DNA from: Neoceratodus forsteri
Lineage: Eukaryota; Chordata; Ceratodontiformes; Ceratodontidae
Reading direction: 5' to 3'
NCBI GenBank assembly: GCA_016271365.2
Contig: JADMNL010000022.1
Span: 218,836,501 to 218,900,500, forward strand
Length of the DNA stretch: 64,000 bases
Of the stretch, positions 1 through 10,541 are shown piece by piece. Numbering within the stretch: position 1 is the first letter of the stretch; each line of letters opens with the position of its first letter. Made by a program: the position numbers and the translations under genes. The notes under the pieces were generated by a model, which saw nothing but the letters and a program-made list of their open reading frames with translations, was not told where the DNA came from and did not search any database.

Positions 1-1112
1 TGTTACTGGGATAGCAACTGCGAGTATATGGGCAGCGGAATTGGAGGTTCCATGGACAACCACTGCAGGAGTGGAAACCAAATCTGCCGAGGCCACCGGG
101 GGGCTATAAGAATCATTCGAGCCCCTTCGGCCTGTAACTTCAGCAAGACTCTCTGAATGACAGGGAAGGGTGGGAAGGCGTAGAGAAACCTCCCTGCCCA
201 GCAAAGGGATAATGCATCTGGCCAGAAAACTCCAGGCATGTGCTCTTGCGAGCAAAACATTGGCAGTTTGGCGTTGCGTGATGACTCAAAAAGGTCCAGC
301 TCTGGATGAACCCACTTGTCGAAGAGCTGATCTGCTACAGTTTGTAACAGCTCCCACTTGTGTGCTCTGGCTCGAGACCTGCTTAGGCTGTCGGCCAGAT
401 TGTTTAGGATGCCTGGAACGTGCATCACTGATAGCAGAATACGTCGTTCCAGCGCCCAGTACCAGACTCATCGCCTCCCTGCAAATGGGGTACGAATGAG
501 TGCCCCCTTGCTTGTTGATGTAGAAAACAACCGCCATATTGTCTGTTTGAATGAGAAGAGAGCCTAGTACCAGGTCCTCCTGAAATGCTTGTAGGGCGTA
601 GAGGACCACTCGCATTTCCAGTGCATTGATATGAAGAGATCGCTCCTCAGGTGTCCAAACCCCTTGCGTTTGACGAGTACCCAGGTGCGCTCCCCAGCCC
701 AGATCTGACGCATGTGTCATAAGGGTCTGACCCGGTGGCTCCGGATGGAACTGGACCCGTCTTTCCAAATTGCGGGGGTCCATCCACCAAAGTAGAGTTC
801 TCCTGACTGGCTCGGTGATCCTGACTAGAAAGTCTAGATAGTAGGAGCCTTGGTCCCACTGCACCCTGAGCATCCACTGTGGGATCCGCATGTGGTGGCG
901 GGCCAGAGGAGTGACCAGAATGGGCGCGGCCATGTGCCCCAGCAACTTGAGGAAGTTCCTTGCTGGAACCTGAGGAGTTACTGAGATCCCTTCGGCAATC
1001 TCCCGCAGGCGATTGCCCCTGTCGGGGGTAGAAAAGCCATGCCCTGGAAAAAATCCAGGACTGCTCCAATAAAGGCGAGTCTTTGACTGGGCCCGGGGGT
1101 GATTTCTGAAGG
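1..1112 (-). pseudogene. A1 RNase H and Dam-like methyltransferase, RT C-terminus
   Basis: Read from 1,112 downward this is the end of RT, then RNase H, then the methyltransferase-like (MT) domain typical of DIRS pol. The RNase H blocks are THASDLGWGAHLG (the first catalytic Asp is His), INALEMRVVLYALQAF (Glu), QTDNMAVVFYINKQGG (Asp) and HVPGILNNLADSLSR (Asp). MT follows with LDLFESSRNAKLPMFCS, FLYAFPPF (the NPPY-like position of phage Dam enzymes) and LIAPRWPRQIWFPLL. A frameshift near 450-500 separates the RNase H frame from its last block and MT. The window start cuts the gene. Confidence 0.85.
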
Positions 1113-3530
1113 TTACATAGAAACACAGAATTTGACGGCAGATAAGGACCGCTTGGCCCACCCAGTCTGCGCATTTCCCTACCTAGTGGATAAGCTGTAG
1201 ATCCTAGTTAACCAGCAGCCTACTTCTTCCTACCCCCACCCCCTAGAATTACCTTATGACTGTCCCATGCATGCCTGAATTCCACCACTGTTTTTGACTC
1301 CACAACCTCCTCCAGAAGGCCGTTCCATGCATCCACAACCCTCTCTGTGAAAAAATACTTCCTTAAATTACCTCTGAGCCGCCCCCATCTTCAAATTGTG
1401 CCCCCTTGTTCTTGCACACCTCTTTTTTTGAAAGATGCTACCCTCTTGGACTTTGTTGATTCCCCTGAGGTACTTGAAAGTTTCTATCATGTCCCCTCTC
1501 CCTCCTTTCCTCGAGGCTATACATATTAAGCTCCTTAAGTCTCTCTTCATATGTCTTCGGTGCAGACCCTGCACCATTTTGATTGCCTCTCTGGACAGCT
1601 TCCATGCTGTCTATGTCTTCTTGAGATTGGGTCTCCAGAACTGCACAGAGTACTCCAGATGGGGTCTCACCAGCTGTCTATACAGAGGGATAATAACTTC
1701 CTGTTTTCTACTGGTGATGCCTCTCCCTATGCATCCCAGTATCCCCCAGCCCTCCTTGCTGCCCTCTCACATTGCTTGCCCACCTTTAGGTCATCTGATA
1801 TGACTACCCCAGGTCCCTTTCCATTTTTGTTGTTGTTAGTATCTCACCCCCCATTGTGTACTCTTCCCCTGGGTTTTTGTTTCCCAGGTGCATTACCTTG
1901 CACTTCTTAGCACTGAATCTAAGCTGCCATACATTTGACCATTCCTCTAACCTTGCCAAGTCCCTTCTCATCGTTTCCACCCCACCTTGTGCATCAACTC
2001 TGTTGCAGATCTTTGTGTCATCTGCAAAGAGACATACTTTTCCTTCCAGTCCTTCTGCAATGTTGCTTATAAAGACATTGAAGAGGATCAGTCCTAATAC
2101 TGAACCCTGCGGTACCCCACTAGTAACCTCCCTTTCTTCAGAGTGGACTCCATTTACTATTACTCTCTGTGTCCTATTCTCCAGATAATTCTTTACCCAG
2201 GATGTCATCTTGGGACCCACTCCCAGGCTGGCTAACTTGTATATTAATCTTTTGTGTGGGACTGTGTCAAATGCCTTGCTAAAGTCTAGGTAGACCATGT
2301 ACACAGCCCCTCCCTGATCTACTACTTTGGTCACCCAGTCAAAGAAATCTATCAGATTTGTCTGGCATGACCTTCCTGCTGTGAATCCATGCTGCCTTGG
2401 GTCCTGTGCCCTCTGGCCTCTAGATACTCGACAATTCTTTCCTTCAGAAGTGATTCCATCATTTTCCCTACCACTGAGGTTAAACTAACAGGTCTGTAGT
2501 TTTCTGCTTCTGCCTTGCTCCCACTTTTGTGAAGGGAATCACATCTGCCCTCCTCCAGTCCTCAGGTACCACCCCATCCTCCCATGATTTGTTAAAAAGG
2601 GTAGTCAGTGGTATCACTAGTTCTACCCTTAGCTCTTTTAGAATTTTGGGATGAATCCCATCAGGCCCCATTGCCTTGTCCACCTTCAGTTTTAAGAGTT
2701 CTTTCAGAACCCTTTCTTCTGTAAATGGGCTGGTATCAACTTCTGTACCAAGAGTGTTTCTACCGTTTGTTTTATGTACCTCCCCCTCTTCCTTTGTAAA
2801 TACTGAGCAAACATATTTGTTTAGTATCTCTGCCTTTTCACAGTCACCCTCTGCCCACACTCCCTCCCCTTTATTAAGCCTCACTATCCCTTCCTTTGTC
2901 TTCCTTCACTCCCTGATGTACCTATAAAAGGTTGTATCCCCCTTCTTAACTGAGTTGGCTATCTTTTCCTCGGTTTGGGCCTTTGCTGTTCTGACTGCCT
3001 TCCCAGCTTCCTTTTGCTTTAACTGATACAGCTCTCTGTCCTGCTCCTTCTGTGATTCCTTGTACTTCCTGAATGCTTTATTTTCTCTTGAACCTTCACT
3101 GCCACTTCCTTTGAGAACCATAGTGGTTTCTTACATCGTTTTGTTTTGTTTATTTGCTTCACACAGCGGTTTGTTACCTCTGTGATGGCAGTTTTTATTA
3201 TTCCCCATTGTTCTTCCATTCCCTCCTTCCTGCCCATTTGCTAGTGCATTCCTTAGGCACTCACCCATTGTATGGCAAAGTCAGCCCTCCTAAAGTCCAG
3301 TACTTTTGCCTTTGTATGGCTTGACTCTGTTGCTGTGTTTATTGTGAACCATACTCTTCGATGGTCGCTAGTTTCCAGATGGCTACCCACTTCTACATCT
3401 GTGATCCTCTCTTCATCTCCATTTGAGAGAACCAGGTCTAAGATTGCTCCCTCTCGAGTGGGCTCCAATACTAGTTGTCTAAGGCATGCCCCCTGTAGGG
3501 CATCTAGAATAACCCCACTCTTGGAAGTGG
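1113..3530 (-). mobile_element. CR1 LINE, 5'-truncated, inserted in A1
   Basis: A minus-strand LINE whose 3' end is at about 1,113. There the sense strand finishes with a CAGACTGG-GGGCC-TTATCTGCCGTC block and a short TTTCTATG-type tail, as in CR1 elements. The 3' UTR covers about 1,113-1,800 and has no gene. ORF2 fragments run from 1,804 to about 3,520, and the element is truncated inside the endonuclease. It lies in the RT gene of DIRS A1, whose coding sequence resumes near 3,545. The right boundary is known only to about 20 bp. I could not define a target duplication. Confidence 0.85.
1804..3520 (-). pseudogene. CR1 ORF2 fragment (endonuclease C-terminus and reverse transcriptase)
   Basis: Read downward from 3,520: the end of the AP endonuclease (ILDLVLSNGDE, then SDHRRVWFTI with the Ser-Asp-His motif), a linker at 2,906-3,237, the RT fingers at 2,480-2,884 (KAMGPDGIHPKIL) and the RT palm at 1,804-2,334. 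The palm shows YLDFSKAFDTVPHKRL (motif A), GVPQGSVLGLILF (motif B) and LFADDTK (motif C, FADD intact). At least four frame changes make it inactive. Target-primed reverse transcription is the known role of the family. Confidence 0.88.
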
Positions 3531-3544
3531 CTGCTGCAACTGCA

Positions 3545-4380
3545 CAGCTAGGTTCAGGGTGATCCCCAACTCTCGCAATAGAATATACGTGTCTTCGAGA
3601 GTTTGAAGCAGGCCTGACCTGGACAGGGCCGCAAGCAGACAATTGTTGAGGTAAGGAAAGACGTAATGTCCCTGCCGTCTTACAGCTCCAGCCACCACTG
3701 CCAAGCACTTTGTAAAGACTCAAGGAGCGGAGGAGAGGCCGAACGGAAGAACTCTGAATTGGTAAAGTTCCCCTTGGAAGTGGAACCTCAGAAACTTCTA
3801 GTGGGGAGGGAAGACCCCGATGTGCATATATGCATCTTGCATGTCTAGGGAGCAGAGCCAGTCTCCTTGATGCAGTAGGGGAAGTAGACCCGTAAGGGTC
3901 ACCATCCTGAACCGTTTGTACTCTATAAGAGAATGAGGAAGCTGAGGTCCAGGATGGGACAAAGGTCCCCTGTCTTTTTCAGGACCAGGAAGAAGTGGGA
4001 ATAAAACCTTTTTCCCCGCTGATGCAAGGGGACTACCTCTATTGCCTTTTTCTGCAACAGGGTCAGAATTTCTCTTTCTAGAAGTGGGATGTGAGAAGGA
4101 GAATATTGGGAGTACTTTGGTGGAGTAGTTGGAGGGAACTCTGTGAACTCTAGCATGTGTCCTCTCCTGACAATATCCAGGACTCACTGGTCCGCAGTTA
4201 TCAATCTCCACCCTTCGAGATGAAGGGAGAAGCGGCCCACGGCCATCTCCAATTGGGGGGGGTGCGGAAGGGAGTCATTGGGCTGAGCCGGGCACGGGCA
4301 GAGAGGCCTGGGAGGACTTGGGCCCACAGTTAGGAGTGCCTCCAGGTTGCTGGTTACTGGCTCTGCTATGAAAGCCACCT
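3545..4380 (-). pseudogene. A1 reverse transcriptase, N-terminal part
   Basis: Continuation of A1 pol on the right side of the CR1. From 4,380 downward: an N-terminal segment (GRFSLHLEGW), fingers with LPGPEKDRG and SLIEYKRFRMVTL, the motif A region GDWLCSLDMQDAYMHI, then FPYLNNCLLAA at about 3,620-3,670. That last block is the YLDD active-site position, and both catalytic Asp residues are Asn here. The N-terminus probably overlaps the end of gag in another frame, as in F2. Frameshifts lie near 3,800 and 4,150. It is a pseudogene. Confidence 0.82.
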
Positions 4381-4851
4381 CTCTGACCCTGCTACCATGG
4401 GCTTGTCCACCTTGACTACCTGAGGGCTTACGAAAGGGCCTCTTCTGCTGCCGTCACTGGTCGCCGCTGTACATTTGGCGGGCTGACCAGATGGACTTGC
4501 CTGACTCCTGGAGACATGAAATCAGTGCTTCTGTCTCCGGCCCAAACAATATGGTACCTTGGAAAGGCAGATCCCTGATACCGGACTGCAGATCCTGGTG
4601 AAAGCCCAAAACTCTTAACCAGACATGACGCCTTAGACGAACCCCGGAAGCGGCTGCCCAGGCTGCTGCAACTGCAGTGTTGTACGAGGCTCTCAGAACT
4701 TGAGAACCTACATCGAAGCCTGACTTAACAATGTCCAGAAGCTCCATCTTCTGCTCGGAATCTAGCATGGCTCTGAGTAGCTCTTGTCCTCTTTCCCAAA
4801 GAGCATTCTGGTACTTGACCATATGCGTCAGGAAGTTGAGGGACTGGATGA
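4380..4851 (-). pseudogene. A1 gag, C-terminal core
   Basis: Encodes the most conserved part of DIRS gag in this window: LNFLTHMVKYQNALWERGQ, a stretch ending GSQVLRASY, then VRLRRHVWLRVLGF and an LFGPETE box. The same order of blocks is found in E1 (22,814-23,704), F2 (57,034-57,963) and B1 (8,602-8,979). The gene is cut at 4,851 by insertion of B1 and continues at 10,543. Gag is the presumed nucleic-acid-binding structural protein. Confidence 0.78.
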
Positions 4852-5045
4852 AAAAATTACTCACTTTAGTAATTATGTTTCTTCTAGTGGAGTCTTGCTG
4901 TATTCTGACAAGTGCAGTTAGCCCCAGCCTTTAAACTGCCCCAGAGAACAAGGGGTTAACTTTTCTATGCATGGCTTAGAATGTTCATCTCGAGCTTGGT
5001 TGATGTCTCTGCCTGTTGTAATTCGAACTGCAACCGTCAGATCTT
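4852..5045. repeat. B1 left inverted terminal repeat
   Basis: Starts with an AAAAAATTACTC stretch and a left-only segment, then AGTCTTGCTGTATTCTGAC and a block with GGGGTTAACTTTTCTATGC. From that point inward it is the reverse complement of 10,373-10,541. The stretch 5,046-5,297 between ITR and ICR has no gene that I can see. Confidence 0.85.
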
Positions 5046-5297
5046 TACGAGCAAAACTCACTAGGTGTTCTGTGTGGAAACTGTAAAATGTTTACTAGCC
5101 AACTGGCAGAAAAATAATGTTTTGGGTTCTCAAAGGAAGACTCAAGTCAGGAAACCCAAACACAAAAACCAATCAAATGAAATAACATCTCACCCCATGA
5201 GAAACAGAGGGTGTAAAGGGCACCCCTAGGGTGCCAACACTGCACCTGCCTACCCACATCCCAAAAAATCTAGGTTCTGAGAGGGGAGGCGGGGAGG

Positions 5298-5397
5298 TCA
5301 GAATACAGCAAGACTCCACTAGAAGAAACATAATTACTAAGGTGAGTAATTTTTTCTTCAAACAACATGAAGTCTTGCTGTATTCTGACAAGTGCAG
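5298..5397. repeat. B1 internal complementary region (ICR)
   Basis: The first half is the complement of the B1 left end (CATAATTACTAAGGTGAG). It is followed directly by the complement of the right end (TTCAAACAACATGAAG). The joined order equals what would form if the two element ends were ligated in a circle. In DIRS-1 the ICR is thought to template completion of the ends and the circular intermediate. The same unit is at 45,947-46,046 in B2. Confidence 0.88.
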
Positions 5398-5433
5398 ACT
5401 ACCAAGCAGTACCTCCATGGAGGAGGGCAGAAC

Positions 5434-6813
5434 CTACTTTGGGAATAGGCTCTGAAGTACTGCTGTGCCAAACCGAGCATCACTCCTAGCCTGGATATCC
5501 AGAGAGTAATGCTTGGTAAAAGTATGACTGTTTTCCAGTTGGCTGCTTGACAAATTTCTAAAAGAGGGATATCCCTGGCAGCAGCCAGGGAAGCAGCTGT
5601 ACCTCTTGTGGAATGAGCCCTCAGGTCTGAGGGTGGAGTTTTACCCAGTTTTTCATAGCAGAATTGTATACAAGACACAATCCACCTAGCAATAGATCTC
5701 TTGGTGGCAGGTTTGCCCTTCCCAACTTCTCCATAACTGAGGAACAACTGGAGGGAGTCAAACCTGTGACCCTTGGTACACTCTATGTAGTAGCTAAGGG
5801 CTCTTTTAACATCCAAACTGTGTAGCCTCCTCTCTCCCAAGGAAGAATGATCAGTGAAGAAAACAGGGAGAGATACAGACTGATTCAGGTGGAAATCTGA
5901 AACCACTTTAGGCAAGAACTTTCTGTTAGTTCTAAGGACCACTATCTCTGTGAAAAGAGATGAAATCAGGTTCCACTGACAGGGCTTGCAATTCACTGAC
6001 ACATCTAGCAGAAGTAATGGCTACCAAAAACACAGTTTTCCAAGTCAAGTACTTAAGCTCTGCTTAGGACAAAGCTTCAAAAGGGGGTTGCATAAGCTGA
6101 GCAATGCAAACATTAAGATCCCAAGCAGAAGCAGGATCCATAAAGGGGGGGGGGGGGTTGGTGTGAAGCAATCCCTTGAAAAACTTACAGAATACAGGGT
6201 GGGATGACAGTGAGGAAGACTTACCTACTGACAGAAAAGCAGAAACAGCTGACAAGTGTACCTCGAGAGTAGCTGGTCTGAGGCCTAGGCCATTGAGATG
6301 GACCATATAATCCAGAACCATAGGCAATTCAGCAGTGTCTGGAGAAATATTCTTCTTAGAACACCACATGCTGAATCTTTTCCATTTGGAGTTGTAAGTC
6401 TTTCTGGTGGAGGGCTTTCAAGAAGCCTTGAGAATATCCAGAACCCATTGGGAAAGATTCAGATCTGCAAACTCTAACTTTTCAAGAGCCAAGCCTTGAG
6501 ATTGAGAGACTGAAGATTGGGGTACCAAATCCTCCCCTGAGAGGATGTTAACAGGTTGTAATTCCTGGGAAGATGGACTGCTAGGGACAGCAACAAGGGA
6601 TACCATGGCTGCCTGGCACAGTCTGGAGCAATCAGAATCACTTTGCAAGGTTGTGACCTTATCTTGACTAACACTTTGAACAGGAGAGGGAAGGGGAGAA
6701 AAGCATACAGAAATTTCCCTTCCCAGTTCAGAATCAGAGCATCCGGGGGACTGTGCCCAAGACTGGGGGTCTGCAACAAAAGAGAGGAAGTTGGTGATTG
6801 TCTGGGGCTGCAA
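5434..6813 (-). pseudogene. B1 tyrosine recombinase
   Basis: DIRS-type YR that would integrate the circular DNA copy. The N-terminal region (6,418-6,813) overlaps the end of the methyltransferase in another frame. The core domain follows with LGLRPATLEVHLSAVSAF, RTNRKFLPKVVSDF and LRAHSTRGTAASLAAARDI, the HxxR box, intact. A one-base loss near 5,525-5,535 compared with B2 throws the catalytic-Tyr segment out of frame. There is an in-frame stop at about 6,064 and a frame change near 6,000. The expected end is the TAG at 5,434. Inactive. Confidence 0.85.
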
Positions 6814-8320
6814 AAAGATCTATCTCTGGAGTACCCCATCTTGAGAAAATCACCTTCAACACCAGAGGATCCAGGGCCCATTCGTGATGGCCCTGAGATA
6901 TTCTGCTCAGTGCATCTGCTAGTACATTGTCGTTCCCTGGAAGGTGAACTGCTATCAGAGAGGTTTGCAGGGAATAAGCCAGGGACCACAACTTCATTGC
7001 TTCTGTGCATATGACTATAGACCGAGTGCCTCCTTGCTTGTTGATGTACCACATGGTGGTGGTGTCTGTTCTGACCTGAACCACCATGTTCTGTACTGAT
7101 TTGGAAAAAGCTTGCAGTGCCAGAAACACTGCCCCGAGTTCCAAGAGATTGATGTGTAGAAGAGATTCCTGAGGCGACCACAGTCCCTGGGTGGTGAGGT
7201 CCCCCAAATGGGCTCCCTAGCCCAGCAGGGAAGCATCTGTGGTATGGACCACTGAATGAGACTGAGTTGCAAATGGAACCCCTTGCCTCAAATTGTCCTG
7301 ATCCTGCCAACATTGCAGGGCTTGGATCAGAGTTAGTCACTCGAATTAGTTTGGTAAGGGAATCCTTTCTTTGGGACCAAAAAGCTCTTAATTGGAACTG
7401 AATGTCCCTCATCTGGAATCTTGTGCCTTGGACCACTGCTGTAGAAGCTACTATGTGGCCCAAGAGCTGAAGGAAATGCCTTGCTGGTCAAGACACCTGA
7501 AGACTGAATGAAGAGGCCAGCTTCATGAGAGCTCTTGCCCTTTCCAGGGGAAGTAAGGCTCTTGCTTTTACCGTATCCAGCTCTGCCCCTATGAAGGTGA
7601 GGAGCTGCACTAGTTCGAGAACTGACTTTGGTAGGTTGAGAAGAAATCCTAAAGAAGTGAGCACTTGCTGGGTCACTTGAAGGTGTGACCTGACTTGGTC
7701 TGGGGACTGGCCCACTATGAGCCAGTCATCCAAATATGGAAAAATGGAAATATCTTGTCTTCTTAGGAAGGCAACAACTGCCAGGCACTTTGTGAAGACC
7801 CTTGGGGCTGAGGTTAGGACAAAGGGCATTGCTCTGAATTGATAGTGGCCTGAGGGCAATTCGAACCTGAAGTACTTTCTGTGGGAACAGCTGATGGGAA
7901 TGTGAAAGTAGGCATCTTTGAGATCCAGGGAGGCTAGCCAGTCCCCTGGCCTTAGAGAGGGAAGGATAATTGAGAGTTATCATCTTGAACTTTGGCTTTA
8001 TAAGATGTTTGTTCAGGTATCTTAAGTCCAGGATGGGTCGCCACTCTCCTGTCTTTTTGGGGGGCTAGGAAGTACCTGGAGTACAGTCCTTTGCCCCAGT
8101 GTAGGGTAGGTACTCTCTCCATAGCTCTTAGAGCTAGGAGAGAAGAAACCTCTGCCTCTAGGGCAAGGGTCTCTGAGAGATTTGCAGGTGGAAATCTCTG
8201 AGAGAGAGATCTGCAGGTGGAAAAGATCTGGTTCTCATCTTGGGGAACTTTTTTGAAGCCGAGAACCAGTTCCTGGCTTACTACTTCCAGGACCCACTTG
8301 TCTGATATAACAGACATCCA
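6474..8320 (-). pseudogene. B1 RT-RNase H-methyltransferase polyprotein
   Basis: From 8,320 downward: an RT N-terminal linker, fingers (YSRYFLAPQKDRR), the palm with FPYLDDWLIVGQSPDQ (YLDD intact, about 7,725), then RNase H with LLHINLLELGAVFLALQAF, VQVRTDTTTMWYINKQGG and VHLPGNDNVLADALSR. MT follows with PEIDLFAAPDNHQLPLF and FLYAFLPFPLLF. Frame changes lie near 7,960, 7,480 and 6,850-7,000, so no single chain spans the domains. The cognate in B2 is better preserved. The 3' end overlaps the start of YR. Confidence 0.86.
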
Positions 8321-8399
8321 GTCCGGGACAAAGTAAGCCAGCCTGCCCCGTACTGGGATAGGAGAATCGACCCGGGCAGACCCATCAGGGTGTCTGCTT

Positions 8400-9998
8400 G
8401 GCAGGGGCTTTAGGCTGAGGGGTGGATGCAGGCCTGCTCATCCCCCTTCTGCCTCACCCTCTGAAGAACCCCCTCTGTGAAAAGGGAGAGGAGGCCTGTG
8501 CTTGGTAAAAAGGCCTTTGAAAAGGCCTGCCCCTGCCCTGCTGCCTTTGAGGAGTTGCCTGCCTTTCCCTGGCCTGAGCACTCCTGTAAGTGGTGCTGTA
8601 TTCATCCATTTTCTTCATGTACTTCTGTCTGCTCCCCAAACAGAGAATTACCCACTACAGGAAAATCCATGGCCTTATCCTGGGTATCCTGTGAGAGGCT
8701 AGTACATCTGAGCCAAGCCATTCTCCGAAGAGCCACAGATGTAGCCATGACTCTTGATGATACATCATTGGAGTCCACAGCAGCATGAAACTGAACTTTT
8801 GATGCCTCAATCCCATCTGCAGCCACCTCCTCCTCCAGCTCCTTGGCAAGCTGGGGGGAAGCCTGTTTAGCTAGTGCCAGTACAGTGTCCCACCTGGACT
8901 TCTGGTACCTGGCTGCATAGGCCATATAATTTGCTTGCATGAGTCCCAAGGAAGATGCCATGTACTGCTTCTTTGCCATGGCATCAATCTTCCTGGAGTC
9001 CTTGTCTGGGGGGGGGGTGATGCCAAGGGAATGCTTGCCTTATCACAGGCAGCAGCCTGTACAACCCCAGCATGGCTGCATTGCTGATAAAGGAACTCTG
9101 TATCTGAACCTGAAAGAGTATATCTCTTGTCCATTCTTCTATCCACAGGAGGTATGGAATTGGGAGACTTAAGAATTTTTTTGTGTCTGTTTCCCAAAAG
9201 ATTTGTGGAGGGGAATAGACAGTCTCCTGGGCTCTGGGATGTCCATCCTCTCCACATAGTCAGGCTTCTCCTGATCCTCCACTGCCTCCTCCACAGGAAG
9301 CTGGAGGGTATCAGCCACCTTTCTGTAAAACGTGAAGTGCAAAGGGGACTCAGAAAGCCTAGGAGGAGAAACACCTGAAGGTCTGTCTGTGTAGATGTCC
9401 AGGTCAATAGGCACATCCAGACTTTCACCATCACCATAATCATCTTCCAACTCTCCTTCCTCCTCAAACTCCGGTTTATAAAATTCTTCCAGGGTATAAT
9501 CTTGAACTGGGGGAACCGACTGAACTGAGCCCCTGCCAAAGGTGCCGGATTAGTCGGAACCAGGTGAAGCGATTCCACAATACGAATCGCTTTGGCTATT
9601 TCTTCGACGGCCGGAGTATGAGATTCTGGATCCAAACCAGTCGATTTGTCTTTGCGTTTTCTGTTTGTCGGAACAGATTCCTTGGAATCGGCTCTCCTTT
9701 TGTCCGGAGAAATATCGCCCTGGTCCGAGGGCACTCCTTCTGGTTCGGTCTGAACCAAACCGGGCTGGCCATCTGGGTCAGCGGACTTCTCGGCCTCCCT
9801 TTCCCTCAGTCTACCTAATATCTTTTCCAGGGTAGATTTAGGAAAAGTTTTATGAATTTGGCAGTCTGAATCGAGGTGGTCAAACCCCAGACAATAAAGA
9901 CAGATGGTGTGGGGATCGGCCTTAGCAAAGACCTCCCCACACACACTGCAGTGTTGAAACCTAGTGGGCCCGTTTTTTTTCTTGGGTTTCTCAGACAT
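8400..9998 (-). pseudogene. B1 gag
   Basis: The start is chosen at 9,998 (MSEKPKKK), shared with B2 at 51,506. A zinc-knuckle-like cluster follows within 40 residues (CSVCGEVFAKADPHTICLYC, then a His and Cys). A charged linker runs to about 9,490, where the frame changes. Then come an acidic segment (DGESLDVPIDLDIY) and the conserved gag core at 8,602-8,979 (ANYMAYAARYQKSRW, SVALRRMAWLRCTSL, NSLFGEQTE). Probable structural protein. Broken by at least two frameshifts. Confidence 0.8.
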
Positions 9999-10541
9999 GG
10001 CCAACCTAACCAAAGTTACCCTTTTTTCGGCAACCGCCAGGCAAGACTCCCCTATCGGTTCCTGACCGTGTCACGGGTCCTGGAAAAAAACATACTAAAA
10101 CCCGTTTTTTTTAGAACCGATATGGACCAGTAACCACACACTAAAGTAAAATACAAAATTTACCTGAATGATCGGTCCACACTTTTTACAAGTTCCACAC
10201 AGAAAACAGAACAAAACCTATCTAGTACTCACGGTACCACAGACAGAGACTTGAACCGACTATGCGGAAACAAAATTTCGGTAGAAAACCGACCGAAAAC
10301 CAACACTTCAACCGACTTCAAACCGAGCAGCAGGAGAAATCTCCAGAGCGACTGTTCAGTGAGGCGGAGTAAAGAATCTGACAGTTGCAGTTTGAATTAC
10401 AACAGGCAGAGACATCAACCGAGCTCGAGATGAACATTCTATGCCATGCATAGAAAAGTTAACCCATTGTTCTCTGGGGCAGTTTAAAGGCTGGGGCTAA
10501 CTGCACTTGCCAAAATACAGCAAGACTTCATGTTGTTTGAA
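9999..10541 (-). repeat. B1 5' leader and right inverted terminal repeat
   Basis: Non-coding. The leader (9,999-10,372) is rich in short ACCGACT/AACCGA motifs. From about 10,373 to 10,541 it is the reverse complement of the B1 left ITR, with the right-only end TTCATGTTGTTTGA. I see no TATA box in this family. Transcription of the element should start in or near this ITR. Confidence 0.78.

Larger units (their letters stand above)
4852..10541 (-). mobile_element. DIRS element B1, complete, inserted in A1 gag
   Basis: A complete DIRS element of about 5.7 kb. The left ITR is at 4,852-5,045, the ICR at 5,298-5,397, YR to 6,813, RT-RH-MT to about 8,320, gag to 9,998 and the right ITR at about 10,373-10,541. 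The two ITRs are complementary (the shared part starts AGTCTTGCTGTATT) but their outermost 35-40 bases differ. The ICR carries the complement of both unique ends joined. The A1 gag sequence on the two sides joins with at most a base or two of ambiguity and no target duplication, as expected for recombinase insertion. B2 (45,222-52,060) is the same family. Confidence 0.9.

Noticed and set aside
6144..6160. Homopolymer G run near 6,150 as a regulatory element
   Set aside because: It lies in YR coding sequence and B2 lacks it; simple slippage is enough.
8700..9200. Host exons or splice sites between DIRS pieces
   Set aside because: All sequence between named pieces aligns with another DIRS copy in the window or with a LINE; no unexplained coding stretch remains.
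9830..10000. C2H2 zinc-finger host gene from the Cys/His cluster
   Set aside because: Spacing does not fit C2H2 fingers, and the same cluster starts gag in every DIRS family here.
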